This document shows positions 1 through 13,400 of a DNA stretch of 64,000 bases, one piece after another; the first letter of the stretch is position 1; every line of letters begins with the position of its first letter. Position numbers and translations under genes: made by a program. The notes beneath the pieces are model-generated. The model searched no databases, was not told where the DNA came from, and saw only the letters and a list, made by a program, of their open reading frames with translations. Source of the DNA: Manduca sexta (taxonomy: Eukaryota > Arthropoda > Insecta > Lepidoptera > Sphingidae); the NCBI RefSeq assembly GCF_014839805.1, contig NC_051124.1:7254001-7318000 (forward strand), read 5' to 3'.

Positions 1-569
1 TGTGAATTATCCGCAAAAGAAAAACATCGTGAGGAAACCTGAAAAGTTCTCTATATTTGTTCTTAGTAATATTTCTACCTCCTTTATATTTGTAAATTTC
101 CATTAACGCAGCGAGCTTACTCCATTACGTGTTGTGCGAAAACCTGTTATTTTATTTGAAACATAAAGAATGCTTTTAGAAACCGTACTCAGGTGGTCCA
201 GAGGGAATGGGTTTAGCTTGTCAAGGAAATTAATCACAAGGATAAATAACTCCTACGGAATGAAATGAAATAAATACTTGTATAATTATGATAGTGTTAG
301 TACAAAAATAAGTGAATGCATAAATACGGTTCTCAAATCGTTTTAGTGATAATTAGATTTTCATACATTCTATTCTTATATTCTACATACATCTAGTACT
401 TCAATTAATAGAACTGTAACATTTTCATCTACAACTCTTACATAAAACTTTAATAATTTATATAAAAATGGAAACAATCTAGCAGATGGTGATAAATCTA
501 ATTTTTTTCCCTCAAACTAAAGCAGGGTATTGTCTTGTCAGCCTTTAAATTACAGCACTCGCCAGGCTG

Positions 570-745
570 TTAAAGATAGTTTTTGCCCGCGGCTCAGATC
601 GCGTGTAAAAGATTTTCCGAGATCAAAAATAGCGTATAGCACTCAGGAGTAGCAGTAGCTTCCTATTTATGAAAAAATAGCAAATATCGGTTAATATTTC
701 CTGAGATTAGCGCGATCAAAAAAACTCTTCAGCTTTCATCATCAT
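570..745 (+). repeat. Non-LTR-type 3' tail repeat
   Basis: Matches the motif series cccgcggct, gtgtaaaagattttccg, tatagcactcaggagt, cttcctattta, aaactcttcagctttc, which recurs at 10919-11035 and 21462-21610. A decayed dispersed element. Confidence 0.5.
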
Positions 746-990
746 CATCGTCAGCTGCAGGATGTCCACGCCTGAACATGGGCCTCCCCCAAAGATTTCC
801 AGATCGACCTATTGTCAGCAGCCCATATCCAACGATCTCCTGCAACTTTTATGGGGTCATCTGTCCACCTCGTGGTGGACGTTCGACGCTGTACTTGCCA
901 GTTCGTGGCCTCCAATCCAGAACTTTGTGCCCTAGCGGCCATCAGTTATGTGAGCTATATGCCCTGCCTACTGCCACTTCAGCTTGCTAA
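735..990 (-). mobile_element. LINE (non-LTR retrotransposon) 3' ORF fragment
   Basis: On the minus strand it reads TTRWTDDPIKVAGDRWIWAA then NRSIWKSLGEAHVQAWTS, which matches the C-terminal tail typical of lepidopteran LINE polyproteins (RWTDDxxKVAGxxW...LGEAxVQxWT). Only the very end of the element is present. Confidence 0.6.
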
Positions 991-1436
991 TCTGATGGTC
1001 TATGCCGGAGACTCGTTCTTCTACAGATTTCTTCCTTTCTGATTCGTTATCTAGACTGGACAAAACCTCAAACTTGAAGATAACTAACTTAATTCTTATT
1101 ACCTAGAATTTAAAGTTTAGATTAACAAAACATGAATTTAAAAAGGGACATATTTAAAATGTCGAATTGAAGACGGTCTGTCGCCTACAGTTAGTTTTAA
1201 ATTACAGATGAAGAAGTTTCTAGTATTTTAAAACTTTGAACTCGGATTGCTTGGAGCTGGAAGAATTGAAACACGGCAAAGCTTTTAGTTTATCCGATCT
1301 GAGTTGTATGCTCTTCTTGAGTGTTCAATTGCAATTAAATAACGATCTTATTTGCACTAATTAGTGAGTGCCATTTTGAAACATTTAACAAATCCATACT
1401 TAATATATGTATAAAGCTTAAGCTTGGTGTTTCTAA

Positions 1437-1665
1437 ATGGACGCTATATTTTATATCCGTCCGGATAGCGACCACCGTACACAAGGTGTTACCCTCCATA
1501 GTGACCCACGTAAGTGTGTCGCGTTCCGGGATCAGCCTGTGTATATCCGGTTCCAACAGGTCGGCATTATTGAGCGGCTGTCGAAGGGTACCTACTTATC
1601 ATTTCTTGCCAGTCGTCATTCTATTGGACCCCACTTCACTTACCATCAGGGCAGTAAGATCACTT
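1437..1665 (-). repeat. Dispersed repeat C
   Basis: About 230 bp, minus orientation, one of six copies (others 4664-4745, 12010-12262, 27520-27745, 46990-47160, 60123-60330). Diagnostic blocks: gatggtaagtggagt, gtcgacacaattatgccgg, gttggaaccggatatacaca, cgcgacacacttacctgtg. Element class not determined. Confidence 0.7.
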
Positions 1666-2523
1666 ACTCACGTATTAAAAAAAAAAATTTCACACTGACT
1701 ATGGCGCCAGCAAAAGACTATATTAATATTACGCAGTATCAAAGTTATTAAATAATCCGCGCGTCTACAGACAGAGTTCGCTTTGAGAAATCATGCTAAC
1801 TAACCGCAACTTTCTGCACCTGGACTACATAAATTCAATCAATCATGTTACGACTTATAAAAGTTGGTTCAACTATTTAATTGGAACTAACCAATGACTT
1901 GATATTTAGTTTATTAACTTTAGTAGGAGGTAGTTTGTTAGATTGCAATTATTATGCATTTTTTAAAGATGAAAACGCCCTTATACGGTGTCAATTCGTT
2001 GCTGCGTGGAGAGACAGACCGATTAACTTACTTCTACCTTCATGTACTATCAACCACAAGCTGAAAAATTTCAAGACTTCAAATAGCCTATATACTTTCG
2101 TGTTCCTAAAAAAAATCTTCACAAAAATTACATAAAGAGGATGTTCTTTACTCCTATCAAAGAAAAAATTATTTTATTATACTTAACGCGTATAGGCAAT
2201 TTGAAGTTTCAACTATATCCAGCTACTTATGGGGTTGACTGTACATTCAGAAACCATCCATTTTACCATTCCATATTACTAGTTGCAGTGTAGATCTATC
2301 CATAAATTGTTTAATAAAGCTATTAGTACGAAACTATCGTAATCTCAAACGCTTTTAAATAGCTCGCTTATCTAAAATGCAAATTTTATAGTTTTAATAC
2401 CCTACAATAACTATTTAGTAGTTTAAATTTTTAATTATAAGAGATATGTATTTTTAGAAATAAGGAAACGTAATCCAATTGTAAGTCATTACGTATTATA
2501 AAATAGAATACTAATTAAATAAT

Positions 2524-2695
2524 ATCGGCCTTCTATTATAATGTACTGTCCCACTGTTGGGCACGGGCCTACTCTACTACTGAGAGGGATTAGGCCTTAG
2601 TCCACCACGCTGGCCTAGTGCGGATTAGAAGACTTCACATACTATGAAAATTCGTATAGAGAATATCTCAGGTATACAGTTTACGATGTTTTCTT
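2524..2695 (-). mobile_element. SINE A fragment
   Basis: Reverse copy of the SINE A 3' half: cactgttgggcacgggcct, ggccttagtccaccacgctg, cctagtgcggatt. Confidence 0.65.
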
Positions 2696-4663
2696 AGAAT
2701 AATAACGAATTATTTAAAATTAAATTCCAAATTACAGGCGATTTCAAAATTAGAATCAATCCATTTCACCGCAAAAGACCAGTAATCGTCTTAGTTTAAT
2801 TTACTGCGAAGCGTAGATAAACTACCAATCTACTAGCAATTCAAGTAGGACCGCCTTCCCGAAAGAAATAAAATCATCTAATAAGTTTGACAGTGAGGAC
2901 TGCCATCTCAAATTGAAGCCAATATCTACTTAATAAAATCCAAATAAATTTAGGCTAAAATGGAGGTTTCGTTTCGGCCAAAAGGCTTTGTTGTTAAATT
3001 TTCCCCGCCCTTAATTATGTCTTAGTTACAAATTTCAAAAGATTAACAAGACAGTCCACTAATTCCACCCCTTCGGGCCGCTAGGTAAATAATTGCGGTA
3101 TTAAATCTAATACTCTGATGTCCAATATAAATTAATAAATGTCTTTCAAAATAGCATTATGAGGAATGCAGGGAGTTTCACGAGCGCTGTGACTTGTCCC
3201 TCTTTAAATGAGGTTTAAAAAGATTGTTTTCTTCCCGGTAGGCAACGGTTTGTCTGTGCCCATAGCATTGCAAAGAGCTTGGACGGCAGATATTGCTTAT
3301 CATTCAGTGAACCGCTTGCTCGTTTGCTTACTAAGGCAATAAGTAAAATAAATAAATAATGTATACTAGTTTTGTATATTAAGTATTTTGTTCCACTATA
3401 ATAAATAAATTATTAGTAACGTAGGAGATTATATTTGTAAATGACAGGTCAAGGTACATGATAATTAATAAACTATTGGGCATAGGCCTCTATTACTGAG
3501 GCAGTTAAGGCGTGTTTTCTAACTTTGTCAGCGCTAGCCTGATACTTATTAAATTTTATTCGACATTCATAATATTAATATATAGAAATATTCTATAAAT
3601 AATAAACAGCCCGATAATAATATTTTGGTTGGTCATTGAAAACACCCTATAGGTAGTTATACAACGTCCCGAAGCATCCGTTCTGAACTGAGAGATACTG
3701 ACTCTTTATTGTCGGTCTCTATTCATAAAATAAGCCCACACACTGTCTAATACTTATTTGCACCGTTGTAATGTATAACAAACAATAATTAAAATGTAGC
3801 CTTTGCATCGGAAACACGTTCTTTTATTTCAATTCACTCGAATAAAAGTTTGACTAGATATTATAATTCGTACATATAATGAAACAGAATGTGTACAAAG
3901 TTGTTTTTCCTACAAACATCATGAGTTCACAAAATCGCAATTTGTGCTGGGTTGCGTTTCGTAGTTTTTTATTTATTTTATTCTGTGCATGGACTGTGAT
4001 AAACAATTCTCTGAAACATCTCTCTGTTTTAAATTAAATAAATGGGTACGCATGAGTTTGCTGATAATTTTTTTTATAGATATTAATATTATTATTTTCT
4101 TTGGAATTTGTATGCGATAGATACATTTATACATTTTCAGCTCGCGTATAGCTAATAAAACTAGTTTCATCTCTATACATAATATTATCTAATTCCAAGT
4201 CATATTGTTTATAACAATGTAAGTTGAATCTGTAATTCCTTTTACAGTAACAGAACAATATTAATTAAAACATTGGCTAGTAGTGAAAGCAAATTTTAAA
4301 TGGAATAGGGATTAAGTTTTTCAAATATTATGTTGAAGAAGTCTTGAAGAAAATTACGAGTGAATGCTTTTAATTAAAGTAACAAAGAACAACATTTAAT
4401 AATTTACTTTTCAAATGAATACATATAGTATAATAATAAAAAAATCACTTAATATTTAACTTGAAATGAAAACGGACTTCAAAGGACTCTTTAATCAATC
4501 AACGTATATTAAGAAAGGACAGAGACGGCATCAAAGCTTTTGTAATAACGGACTGACTGACTTAAAGGCAGGATAGTGTTGAAATAATTAAATTATCTTA
4601 AAAATTTTAAATGTTTCTATTTTTAAATGATTATTTTTTAAACGAGAACGGCTAATTGATTCA

Positions 4664-4745
4664 CTGCAGCTGATGGTAAGTGGAATGAGGTCCAGTAGAA
4701 TTGCGACTGACAAGAGATGATTACCCCACGGCACTCAATAGTAAG
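4664..4745 (+). repeat. Dispersed repeat C, 5' fragment
   Basis: gctgatggtaagtggaatga then gactgacaagagatgattac; truncated after about 80 bp. Confidence 0.55.
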
Positions 4746-5078
4746 TAAGCAATGTTAAATATTTTTTTGGTATTTAGTGGTTTTTGAAGGCGGTATAATT
4801 TTTCACGTATCAATATGGTTAGAACAATAATATTTTTTTAAGGGTATTTGTGACACGTTTTACTATAAAAATTACAGACTGATAGATTTCGCCTCTAAGC
4901 ATTATGACGAGTAAACTAACAATTCTCTGCAAGCCATTCATATGGCACAAAATTAGACACGAATGTACGTACAGTAAAATGACTATTTTGGTTCCTAGCT
5001 AATCAGACCAATAGCTAAAGCATGTAATGTTTAGAGATAAGACCACAACCAATTCCATGGAATTACATCCGAAATGCT

Positions 5079-5366
5079 TTGATGGTTTCCAATATTCAGT
5101 TGACATTAACTGCCAAAGGCTTTGATACAGTGAACATCCCAATGTTTGAAATCAAACGTGCGAAACGCACTAAACTGAATTCACGTTTCGTAAAGCCTTC
5201 TGATCCTGATTTTGATCTAATGACGTGTGTAGGATTAAATAGCATTTGTAGTGGGCAATATGTCAACTTCGTGAAACTCATGGTGACCGGCAAAGTAGAT
5301 GGGAGAAGGCCTCATGGCTGCAGGCTAATGCATTGCACACTACGATTAATGAATAAAATATTTTAA
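5079..5366 (+). pseudogene. Orphan ORF, probably transposon-derived remnant
   Basis: A 95-codon open frame without upstream extension, encoding FEIKRAKRTKLNSRFVKPSD then DFDLMTCVGLNSICSGQYVN. The composition is protein-like. The end (GKVDGRRPHG) resembles the tail of non-LTR polyproteins, but the earlier part does not match anything I can name. No splice sites tie it to the host gene. Confidence 0.3.
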
Positions 5367-8046
5367 GTTTTTATTAAAATCTGTTATGTTTTCTATTTTA
5401 TAATTTTACCTTTGATTTATTTATCAATTTGTACGTAGGTACTGCAATCGTACTTCTTTATGAGCGGACAAGTATAGCTAACGCGGGGCAGCAGGGCAGA
5501 CAGCAATTTATAAAGACAATATTATTGTTAAGAATATTTATTTATTCGAGTAACATAGAACTCATATTATTAGTAAAGGTAAATTTAAATTTCATACCCC
5601 AAATATGAAATCTAAATGAGGCGTGTTTAAATCGACTTTAGATTTCAAGTAGATACTTAAATGATTCCATCTGCCTACGGAAGATAAACTCATTTCGAAA
5701 TCTTTCCATTCTGCCAGCAATTATTGTAATTAAACGTTATTGCGGTCGCACAAAGCTGAGACTCCCTTGGGTGACGTTGGAAATAGCCTATGCAAATACC
5801 GCTGCAGTAGAAGCTATTTCAAATGACCTCATTAGCTGCACTTACTTGTCAACTCTTTCATCTCTCACGGGAAGCTGTTGCGTAATTGTGTTTCTGTTTG
5901 GTTCTATTGCAAATGCGTGAAAGTTTCGATCTATTTTAGGTCATGTTGTAGAAATGGACTTGTCAAATAAAACATAAGTAATAAATTACATGGAATTTAA
6001 ATCGAAGACGATTATTGATGTGGTAAAATAAAACCAACGCATGACAATCGTGCCATTCTTTAGTAAGCTACGATATCACATACAGACAGCAAGACATATT
6101 TTTGCGTCAGGGGTTAAAAAAGGATGTCAGGAGTAACATTTATATTCAAACGTATTTAAAAACTCTTTTGTACCAAATTCAATCTTATGGATACACAACC
6201 CAGATTTAATTAGAAATACTCATACTGTGAAAAAATTACGGCACGTCCCTAACAAGTCGTTCTTTGCGCACGAATGCTTCGTTTGAAAAGGCAAAGAACA
6301 CTCTGCTTGTAAAATAGGATTACTGTGTCACTGTTAGGTTCACTTTTTCTGCTCCTAAAGATTTATTCTCTCATTTTTCCTCGTTGTTTCAAATGGAGGT
6401 CCTCTTGATGGTTTTATTGTGCTTTGTTTCATTGTGTGGTTCGTTGTAATTAGAAAATATATCGGAATGTAGCGAGGTCGTATATCTTGCTTCTTATTTT
6501 TATTTTCTAAAGAGTAATTTCTTAAAAGCCATAATTGCTGCATGAAGTATTTGCGCTATCTAAGAACTAAACTGTTAAATTGATGTAGTTTCAAAACTCA
6601 GCGGATTTAAAAATAATATGTCAAAATTAATGTGAAATATCGATCAATTTATTTTGCAAACAATTTCAATCAAAAGTCGTCCAATATTTTTCTCATATTT
6701 GTTCTATCTTCATGATGAAACAAACAGTTCTGCAGAATAATCATTAGTTTCTCTCAATATAGATTCGATAGCAAATGCAAACGCTGAACTTGTGAGATTG
6801 CAATTATTGATTCAAGTTGGAGAGCTGTTCCCATGGACTTGAAGAATACTTTGCTTTGACGCAGTTCTTTGTGTTTGGATTGCGCTTTATTGAAATACCG
6901 TCTAATTTTATAAGAGGCTGATTCTATTATTTTATAACATATTTTACATAACGATAATTATTTTTTACGAAAATTGGTTTGTATTTAATTGCATTTATTA
7001 AATTAAAAAACCTAATGCACAATACGTCACTGATGAAATTGAACTGCAACTAGCTAGACTAATTGAATTCATAAATGAACCCCAAAATAATGTACAATAT
7101 TTACTATCAAATTAACCTTTGTAGAATGTAGAACTAAAATATTATCAAGTTTGTACATAAGTTGCCTTAATATGCATTAAACAATGTTGTCTTGTACTTA
7201 AGCATCGGTGTAGTCGAGTCCTGTTAACAACTCAAAGAGAATAGTGTTCTATAACTTTGTTCGTTACCTAAGTGCGCTTTGTATAGAAACCCTTAGTAAC
7301 TTTTACCTCAATTTGTGCCTTTTGCTTGTTTTCCTGGAAATATAACCACGTCACATAATTATTAGTTTTTAATATTCATGTGTTTAAAGTGTATTTTCGA
7401 ATGAAATTAAAAAAATAGATCTCATTATTTAGACTTTTCATATAAATTTAAACATGGTTACTAGATGACAAAAAGTAACAACAATTATAATTTGCCTTCA
7501 AATTGCTCTTTAAATAAATGAAACGCGGTAAATTCTTTTAGGAATTTATAGTCCAATTTAATCATTTTCTTGGTTTTCCTCAAGATATTGTAATCGTGTT
7601 AATATCGTTAATACTTTTTATATGTATATTTGTTATCATATGAACTATAATTGGAAACTCTCTATATTAAGACTTTAATATAAATTCCAACATAGTACAT
7701 CCGAAAACAATATTTTATTTCCATCCATACCTATTCATATTAATTAATAATCAAACGAGGCTATGTTTTTACAATCCATAATCCTGATCAAATTATATAG
7801 TTGAACATAAGGTGAAGCTATACCAGCAGTTAAAACATTGATGCCATATATCTTCCTATCTCGTTTCAATTTCTTTTATGGCTCGAACTCACCTTAGAGG
7901 ATGTGGCATTGATTTTATGGCCTGATGGATTGCCTCTGTGTCACTTCGACTTTTAAGGGTTTTGTTTTGTTTTACAAGCAGATGACTTTGAAAAATTGTG
8001 TTGTATTTGCTACAATTTATTTTTATTGTATTCTTGTAGTTGTTGT

Positions 8047-8316
8047 CCTCGGTGGCGTAGTTGTATTGCATATCCGGTACAATAGCGCTTTGAGGTCCTG
8101 GGTTCGAATCCCGGGTCGGGCAAAGTGATATTTGGGTTTTTCTGCTCAGTATCAGCCCGGAGTCTGGAATTTGTGCCCGATATGGCGATAGGCTCGCCCC
8201 CTATCACATCATGGGACGGAACATACTTGGCGAAAAGTGGGTGCCCTAGTTGCACCTCTGCATACCCCTTCGGGGATAAATGCGTGATGTTATGTAATGT
8301 AATGTATGTAATGTAG
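8047..8316 (+). mobile_element. SINE B, near full length
   Basis: tRNA-derived head with a box-B-like ggttcgaatcccggg, then body blocks tcagcccggagtctggaatt, gcccgatatggcgatagg, catcatgggacggaacat and end block ccttcggggataaatgcgtg with a TGTAA-rich tail. Related copies: 28645-28900, 33574-33830, 52155-52400, 57693-57858 and several fragments. Confidence 0.75.
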
Positions 8317-9228
8317 TTGTTTTCCTGCAACCTTGTTCAGCAATGTTTTCTACTGAAACGACATTGCTATATTGCTGAACAAGTGGCGTTAGAATGCCTT
8401 ACATTATCAGATGCATTAATATTGATATTAAGACTAATACAGCTGAAATGGGACTCCCTTGCGTACTCACACAACTGTTCAATAGGTACGGTACACATTT
8501 CTGGTTATACCTGTGAGGCTTTTAGTCTTGTCGTTTTATTTTATTAATTTTTTTCCTTTTATTTTAAATTATTATAATTAGTCTTAATTACTGTTAATAC
8601 TTACATATAATTTATGTTTAGTGTGAGTTACCGCAATAAACGTATTTTCTTTCTTTCTTTAATTATAAATTTTATTTTATGGATTTCCTGGCATTTATAT
8701 TTACAATAATACATTTGTAGTACAAATACATGAAATTGAGAGCCTCGATGTTAAAGTCGCTTTAACATTATGTCTAAAAGAAACATTAGTCTAAACGGTG
8801 GCTAAAACTGTCTTTTCTTTCCTCCCAGCCCAGTCTTCTTTGTTCATTTTGTACTCTTTCATTTATTTTATGTCCAATATAAAATGTCTGTAGTTATATA
8901 AGCGATTTAATTAAGTAATAATTAATTTGATTAATATTGTCATGTATCTTGACTTATCATAAGCGCAACATGTTCGACTACGTGATGAATAAACCATTTT
9001 ATTTTATTTTAAACTCTAAACCTCTAATTTCAAATACTATATGAAATAAATTGAAGTATAAATTACTTGAAAGATAAAATAGGAAAGGACTACGTTCCCT
9101 CATTGTAAAACTCGACAAGCAATCGCAATGTTAGCAAAGAAATGTCTATATTAATATTTAATACGTCTATATTTCATTAACAATACACTCTAACTAACAA
9201 TTGCAAAGGTTTTTCACGTAGTTGTGAT

Positions 9229-9575
9229 TGTACGCGGTGCGAGTACGACTATCACGCTAGAGTTCTGGGTTCGAATCCCGGTTCGTGCCAAAATAATTAT
9301 GACCATCTTAAGAAATACTCAGTCGAAGCCCGGAGCCAGGAAGTTGGTGGTGTGATGTCCCCGTGCTTCGGAAATACGTAAAGCTATCGGTCCTTCGCTT
9401 GATCTCTCTCCGGTCATGGCAGGTTGCCGTCTCACCGGAATATGGGAGTGAGAGACTAAATAGTGCACCTGTGTATTGCGCATACACTTGTGCACTTTAA
9501 TATCTCCTGTGTACTTGGCTGATCTGTGTTAAGATTGGCCGCCGTGGCCGAAATTCGGTTAGGAAGAAATCTTAA
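9229..9575 (+). mobile_element. tRNA-type SINE of a third family
   Basis: Head gtgcgagtacgactatcacg with box B ctgggttcgaatcccgg, then a body unlike SINE A or B (tcagtcgaagcccggagcc, tcaccggaatatgggagtg). The tail near ggccgccgtggccgaaattc is a frequent lepidopteran SINE end. Confidence 0.6.
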
Positions 9576-9957
9576 AAGTAGTTTATAAGTTGGTACATAG
9601 GTCCATAGTTTAAACATAATTACATACATACATATATAGTATCACACATCTATCCCATAGGGCTAGGCAGGAGACTATGGATTGCCACTTTGCACGATTC
9701 TGGCATATTTCTCACGCTTCCTCCACCTTCACTAATCTTTTCATGCATTACATAATACTTAATACTTCTATTTGTTGGAAGGCATTATAAATTTACACAC
9801 ATCCCTATTCTTTATCTATGTTATTCAGTGATTGTCATTGTAGCTTTTCCTCTTTCTCTTTTCGGCCTCCCTAAAATCTATGTAGCCGTGTCGTGTTGAA
9901 TAAAATTCAAGCTTCCAAAAGGTTTTGTTTATTATTAAAATAAGAAACCCAGTGAAA

Positions 9958-10334
9958 GGCGACAGCCTAGCTGGTTGTGGAACGGATTGTCGAGACGAAT
10001 GTCCGCAGGTTCAAATCCCAAGGGCACACACTTCTGACTTTTCTAAAAAAAATATGTGTGTATTCTTTGTGAATTATCGCTTGCTTTAACGGTGAAGGAA
10101 AACATCGTGAGGAAACCTGTATGCCTGAGAAATTCTCTATATGAATTTCAAGGGTGTGTGAGGTCTACCAATCCGCACTGGGCCAGCGTGGTGGACTAAC
10201 GCCCAAACCCCCTCAGTAGTAGAGGAGGCCCGTGCACAAAGAATACACACATATTTTTTTAGGAAAGTCAGAGGTGTATGCCCTTGGGATTGCCCGTGGG
10301 ACAGTATATAATACAGGACTGATATTATTATTAT
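9958..10334 (+). mobile_element. SINE A with internal inverted duplication
   Basis: Starts gcgacagcctagctggttgt and ends with cagtatataatacagg plus TTA repeats. Between ggaggcccgtgc and gtgggacagtata, about 55 bp at 10236-10290 is the reverse complement of its own head (10017-10072) and replaces the usual short tcagca segment. Confidence 0.7.
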
Positions 10335-10381
10335 TAAGAAACCCATACCAAAAACACTATTAACGTTTATGATTGTTACAG

Positions 10382-10498
10382 GCGGACATAGCACATTCGG
10401 CGAAAGGATACGAGTCAGAGGATGAAAACGCGGGCAGAAAGTGGCAGAGGGCCAGCGACGAACGTCCAGCCAGTAAGACTACCATGTACTCAAAGCAG
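10382..10498 (+). CDS. Exon 1 (first visible) of PDZ-PH-PH gene
   Basis: Residues 1-39, beginning [15 protein letters not shown]. Acceptor tacag precedes it and donor gtgagt follows; phase 0 at both ends. Acidic then basic, charged and without a recognised domain. It lies only about 50 bp downstream of a rearranged SINE. Because it starts mid-frame, an upstream exon must exist that I could not find. Confidence 0.72.
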
Positions 10499-13400
10499 GT
10501 GAGTGCAGCATCATTACAAACATCAATATCATCATTATCATCGTCATTATCGGTAGTCTTTTTCAAAAATTTGCGAGTAGGCCTCCTTCAGCATTGTCTT
10601 GAGAGTGCAGTCAGTAAGAATAGGAATTGTTTTGTAAATAGGTAGAGAATATAATTATATTAACATATACGCTTTAAACCTAATTGATATTATATTGAAC
10701 ATTTCATATCCTCGATATTAAATTCTGTTATATATAATTCTTGAGTTAAGTTTCAATATCTTTCGCATTTTATGAACGGGGAACGATAAACTTAAGCTTC
10801 TTATAGGCGTGTTGCTTCAGGGCTGTGCCAAGTCACGAATAATTGGAATTCTAACACTGAAAACTTGAATTTATTGGAAAAAAATAATATAATGATAAAA
10901 AAGATTTTTTTATTTTTACTAGCTTATTGCCTACACCTCCACCCGCGTAAAAGTTTTTCCTAGATAAATATATTTCTGGGATAAAAACTAGTCTATAGCA
11001 CTAAGGAGTAATGTAAATAAAAATATATTTTTTTTATAGTTTCACGAGTTGTGAAATTGAAACCAAAATCATATATCGAATTATAAAAATTGTGAATGTT
11101 TCCTGAAATTATTAATGTAATTACGAACACGTAGATAAGTCAGGTTCTAATGGTCTGATTCCTAAAACATGTGTTAAAATAAAACTACTTTTCGGATTTT
11201 ATCGCGGTTTTAATATTTTAGTTTTCCCCGACGTTTTAAAGACTTTGCAGCCTTCGAGGTCACGGAGGGGAACAGAAATAAAAAAAATTAAATAAAATTC
11301 CGATCCAAAAATTTCCTTCATTTATAGAAAATCCCCACAGTCCTTGAGTAAAATATCTGTTTGTCCTAGAAATACATTCACGCGGCTGTAAAGAGAGAGT
11401 AGGCGCCAGTACATAATAAATTTGATGAGTACAGGTGTGCGTATCGAAAATGGATATGATAAATGATGCCAATGTTGATGATGATAGTATGAAGGATCGA
11501 TAGGGGATTACATTACGCATTGATAGAATTTGATGGAGAGAGCTATAATCACTTTCAATATTGATAATTGCTTCTGTTCATATCAATTGGAGTAAGTGTT
11601 TATAGCTGAAAATATACGTTTTGTATTCATCGAAGCAGAATTAAATACTAGTGGAAGTACAAACAATAATAAATATACAAAAAATATTTTAAATGTCGTC
11701 AAAGTTCATAGCGTTTTACAATGCAAGCTAAATGGTCTGCGAACAGCTGATAGAACCATTTGGGCGTACGCTGTGAAAAGTTAATCTTGAAACATATTGA
11801 GGCATCGACGTTTCGAAATGTAAAATTTTATATTTCTGTCGGAATGATGCTGAAGGAAGAAAATTTTCGAAGACTCCGCGAATACATTTTAATATATTAT
11901 ATTATTATAAGTTTGTTATGTTTGAATGAGTTTTATCAAATACTCATGGACAATAAGTTATTATAACTTTTATATGAATTCCATGTATCTTTAATTATAC
12001 TTGCTTTTTTTTGCGGACACTGTAAAGTGACCCTACTACACGTAATGGTAAGTGAAGTGGGGTCCAAAAGAATGTCGACTGACGAGAAATGATTACCCCT
12101 CGGCAGTCGACACAATTATGCCGGCCTGTTGGAACCGGATATACACAGGTTGATCTCGGAACGCGACACACTTACCTGTGCCACTATGGCGGGTTTTAAC
12201 ACCTTGTGTACGGTGGTCGCCATCCGAGCGGATATAAAATATACCCTACCACTAGCACCTTGATATTATTCTAATGTAAAAAAATCTACACAGAAATTAT
12301 AATAAACATAAATCAGTTCCATGAACCTCTGTTCGTATTATTATATTACTTCGGATAATTTGTATAGCTTTGTTACTTTCTATTGTATGGAGAACTTTTA
12401 ATTGCTTGTCGTTTCGCAGGAATTCCGAGAACAATACTGCATCAACAACAAACAACTGGATCTGCTGGAATTGGAGAAGTCCAAGAAGGATAAATTCCTC
12501 GGATGTCTCTCCCAATATCACATCGAGAGCCCCTGTTCGAGAGCCAATAGGTAGGTATATTTTTAATAGAATTGGTGGAAAGAATGTAAACTTGGATGAT
12601 ATAACATTCTTCAAACCTATTTATCGTAATAATAATCAATAAATTATCAAAGCTGTTTGGCCAATTGAAGAACCAGAAATGGGAGAAGTTTTAAACCTTA
12701 AAGGTAATAATAATTATATCAGCCCTGTATTACATACCGTCCCACTACAGAACGCGGACTTCCTCTACTACTGAGAGGGATTAGGGCCTAATCCATCACA
12801 CTGACCTAGTGCGGATTTGCAGACTTCGCATATCTTTATTTTCAGACCTATTAACTAAAAAATAACAGTATCTAGAATACAAAATTTGAAATAATAATTT
12901 AAAAAAATTAATAAACTTTATAAAAAATTAGCATTTCAATTTAGTGGAAAAAAAATTGTAGTTCTCGAAAAACGAAAGTTAGATAAGAGAGATTAATGAG
13001 TGCATTAATGATGGATCAAACATAAAAAACTTTCTATTAATATGATTATAATGCCTAGATTATTAAACTCAATTAATTTGTTACTGTAACTTAGTCAAAT
13101 ATATTAGAAGCAAACCATCCACAAACATTGAAGTTCATCCAACAAAACAATTAAAAGGAAGACTTACAAAGATTTATCCGAAGAGCGAAGTATAAGGTTA
13201 AAATCTTAATTGCAATGGATCAGTCGGATTAATATAGTAAGGTTATACCAGCGAAAGCCAATTTAATATTTTAAGAATTATCCAAGATTTTCATTATACA
13301 AATTTATCGCTTGGGTGTATTGTTTGAATGCCTCGTTCGGACAGGGAAAATAATGCCAAAATACTGAGTTCCAAATATGACTTTTAATACACAGAACATT

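Larger units (their letters stand above)
1..10381. other. Non-coding left flank or 5' intron
   Basis: No exon of the host gene recognised. Contents are repeat relics: SINE A pieces (1-60, 2524-2695, 3470-3545), a LINE 3' ORF fragment (735-990), repeat C (1437-1665, 4664-4745), a full SINE B (8047-8316), another tRNA-type SINE (9229-9575) and a rearranged SINE A (9958-10334). The remainder is plain AT-rich sequence. Probably an intron of the same gene. Confidence 0.5.
10499..12419 (+). other. Intron 1
   Basis: 1.9 kb, AT-rich. Holds a non-LTR-type tail (10919-11035), a fragment of foldback element E (11176-11285) and repeat C (12010-12262). Confidence 0.6.

Noticed and set aside
8085..8125. 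tRNA gene suggested by ggttcgaatcccggg
   Set aside because: Only the box-B/T-arm part is preserved and it is followed by a SINE body; no complete cloverleaf. Same for 9265-9292.
8010..8330. Open frames on both strands over the SINE B copy
   Set aside because: They are accidental translations of a tRNA-derived SINE; similar frames appear at each SINE B copy (for example 52108-52317 and 33545-33751).
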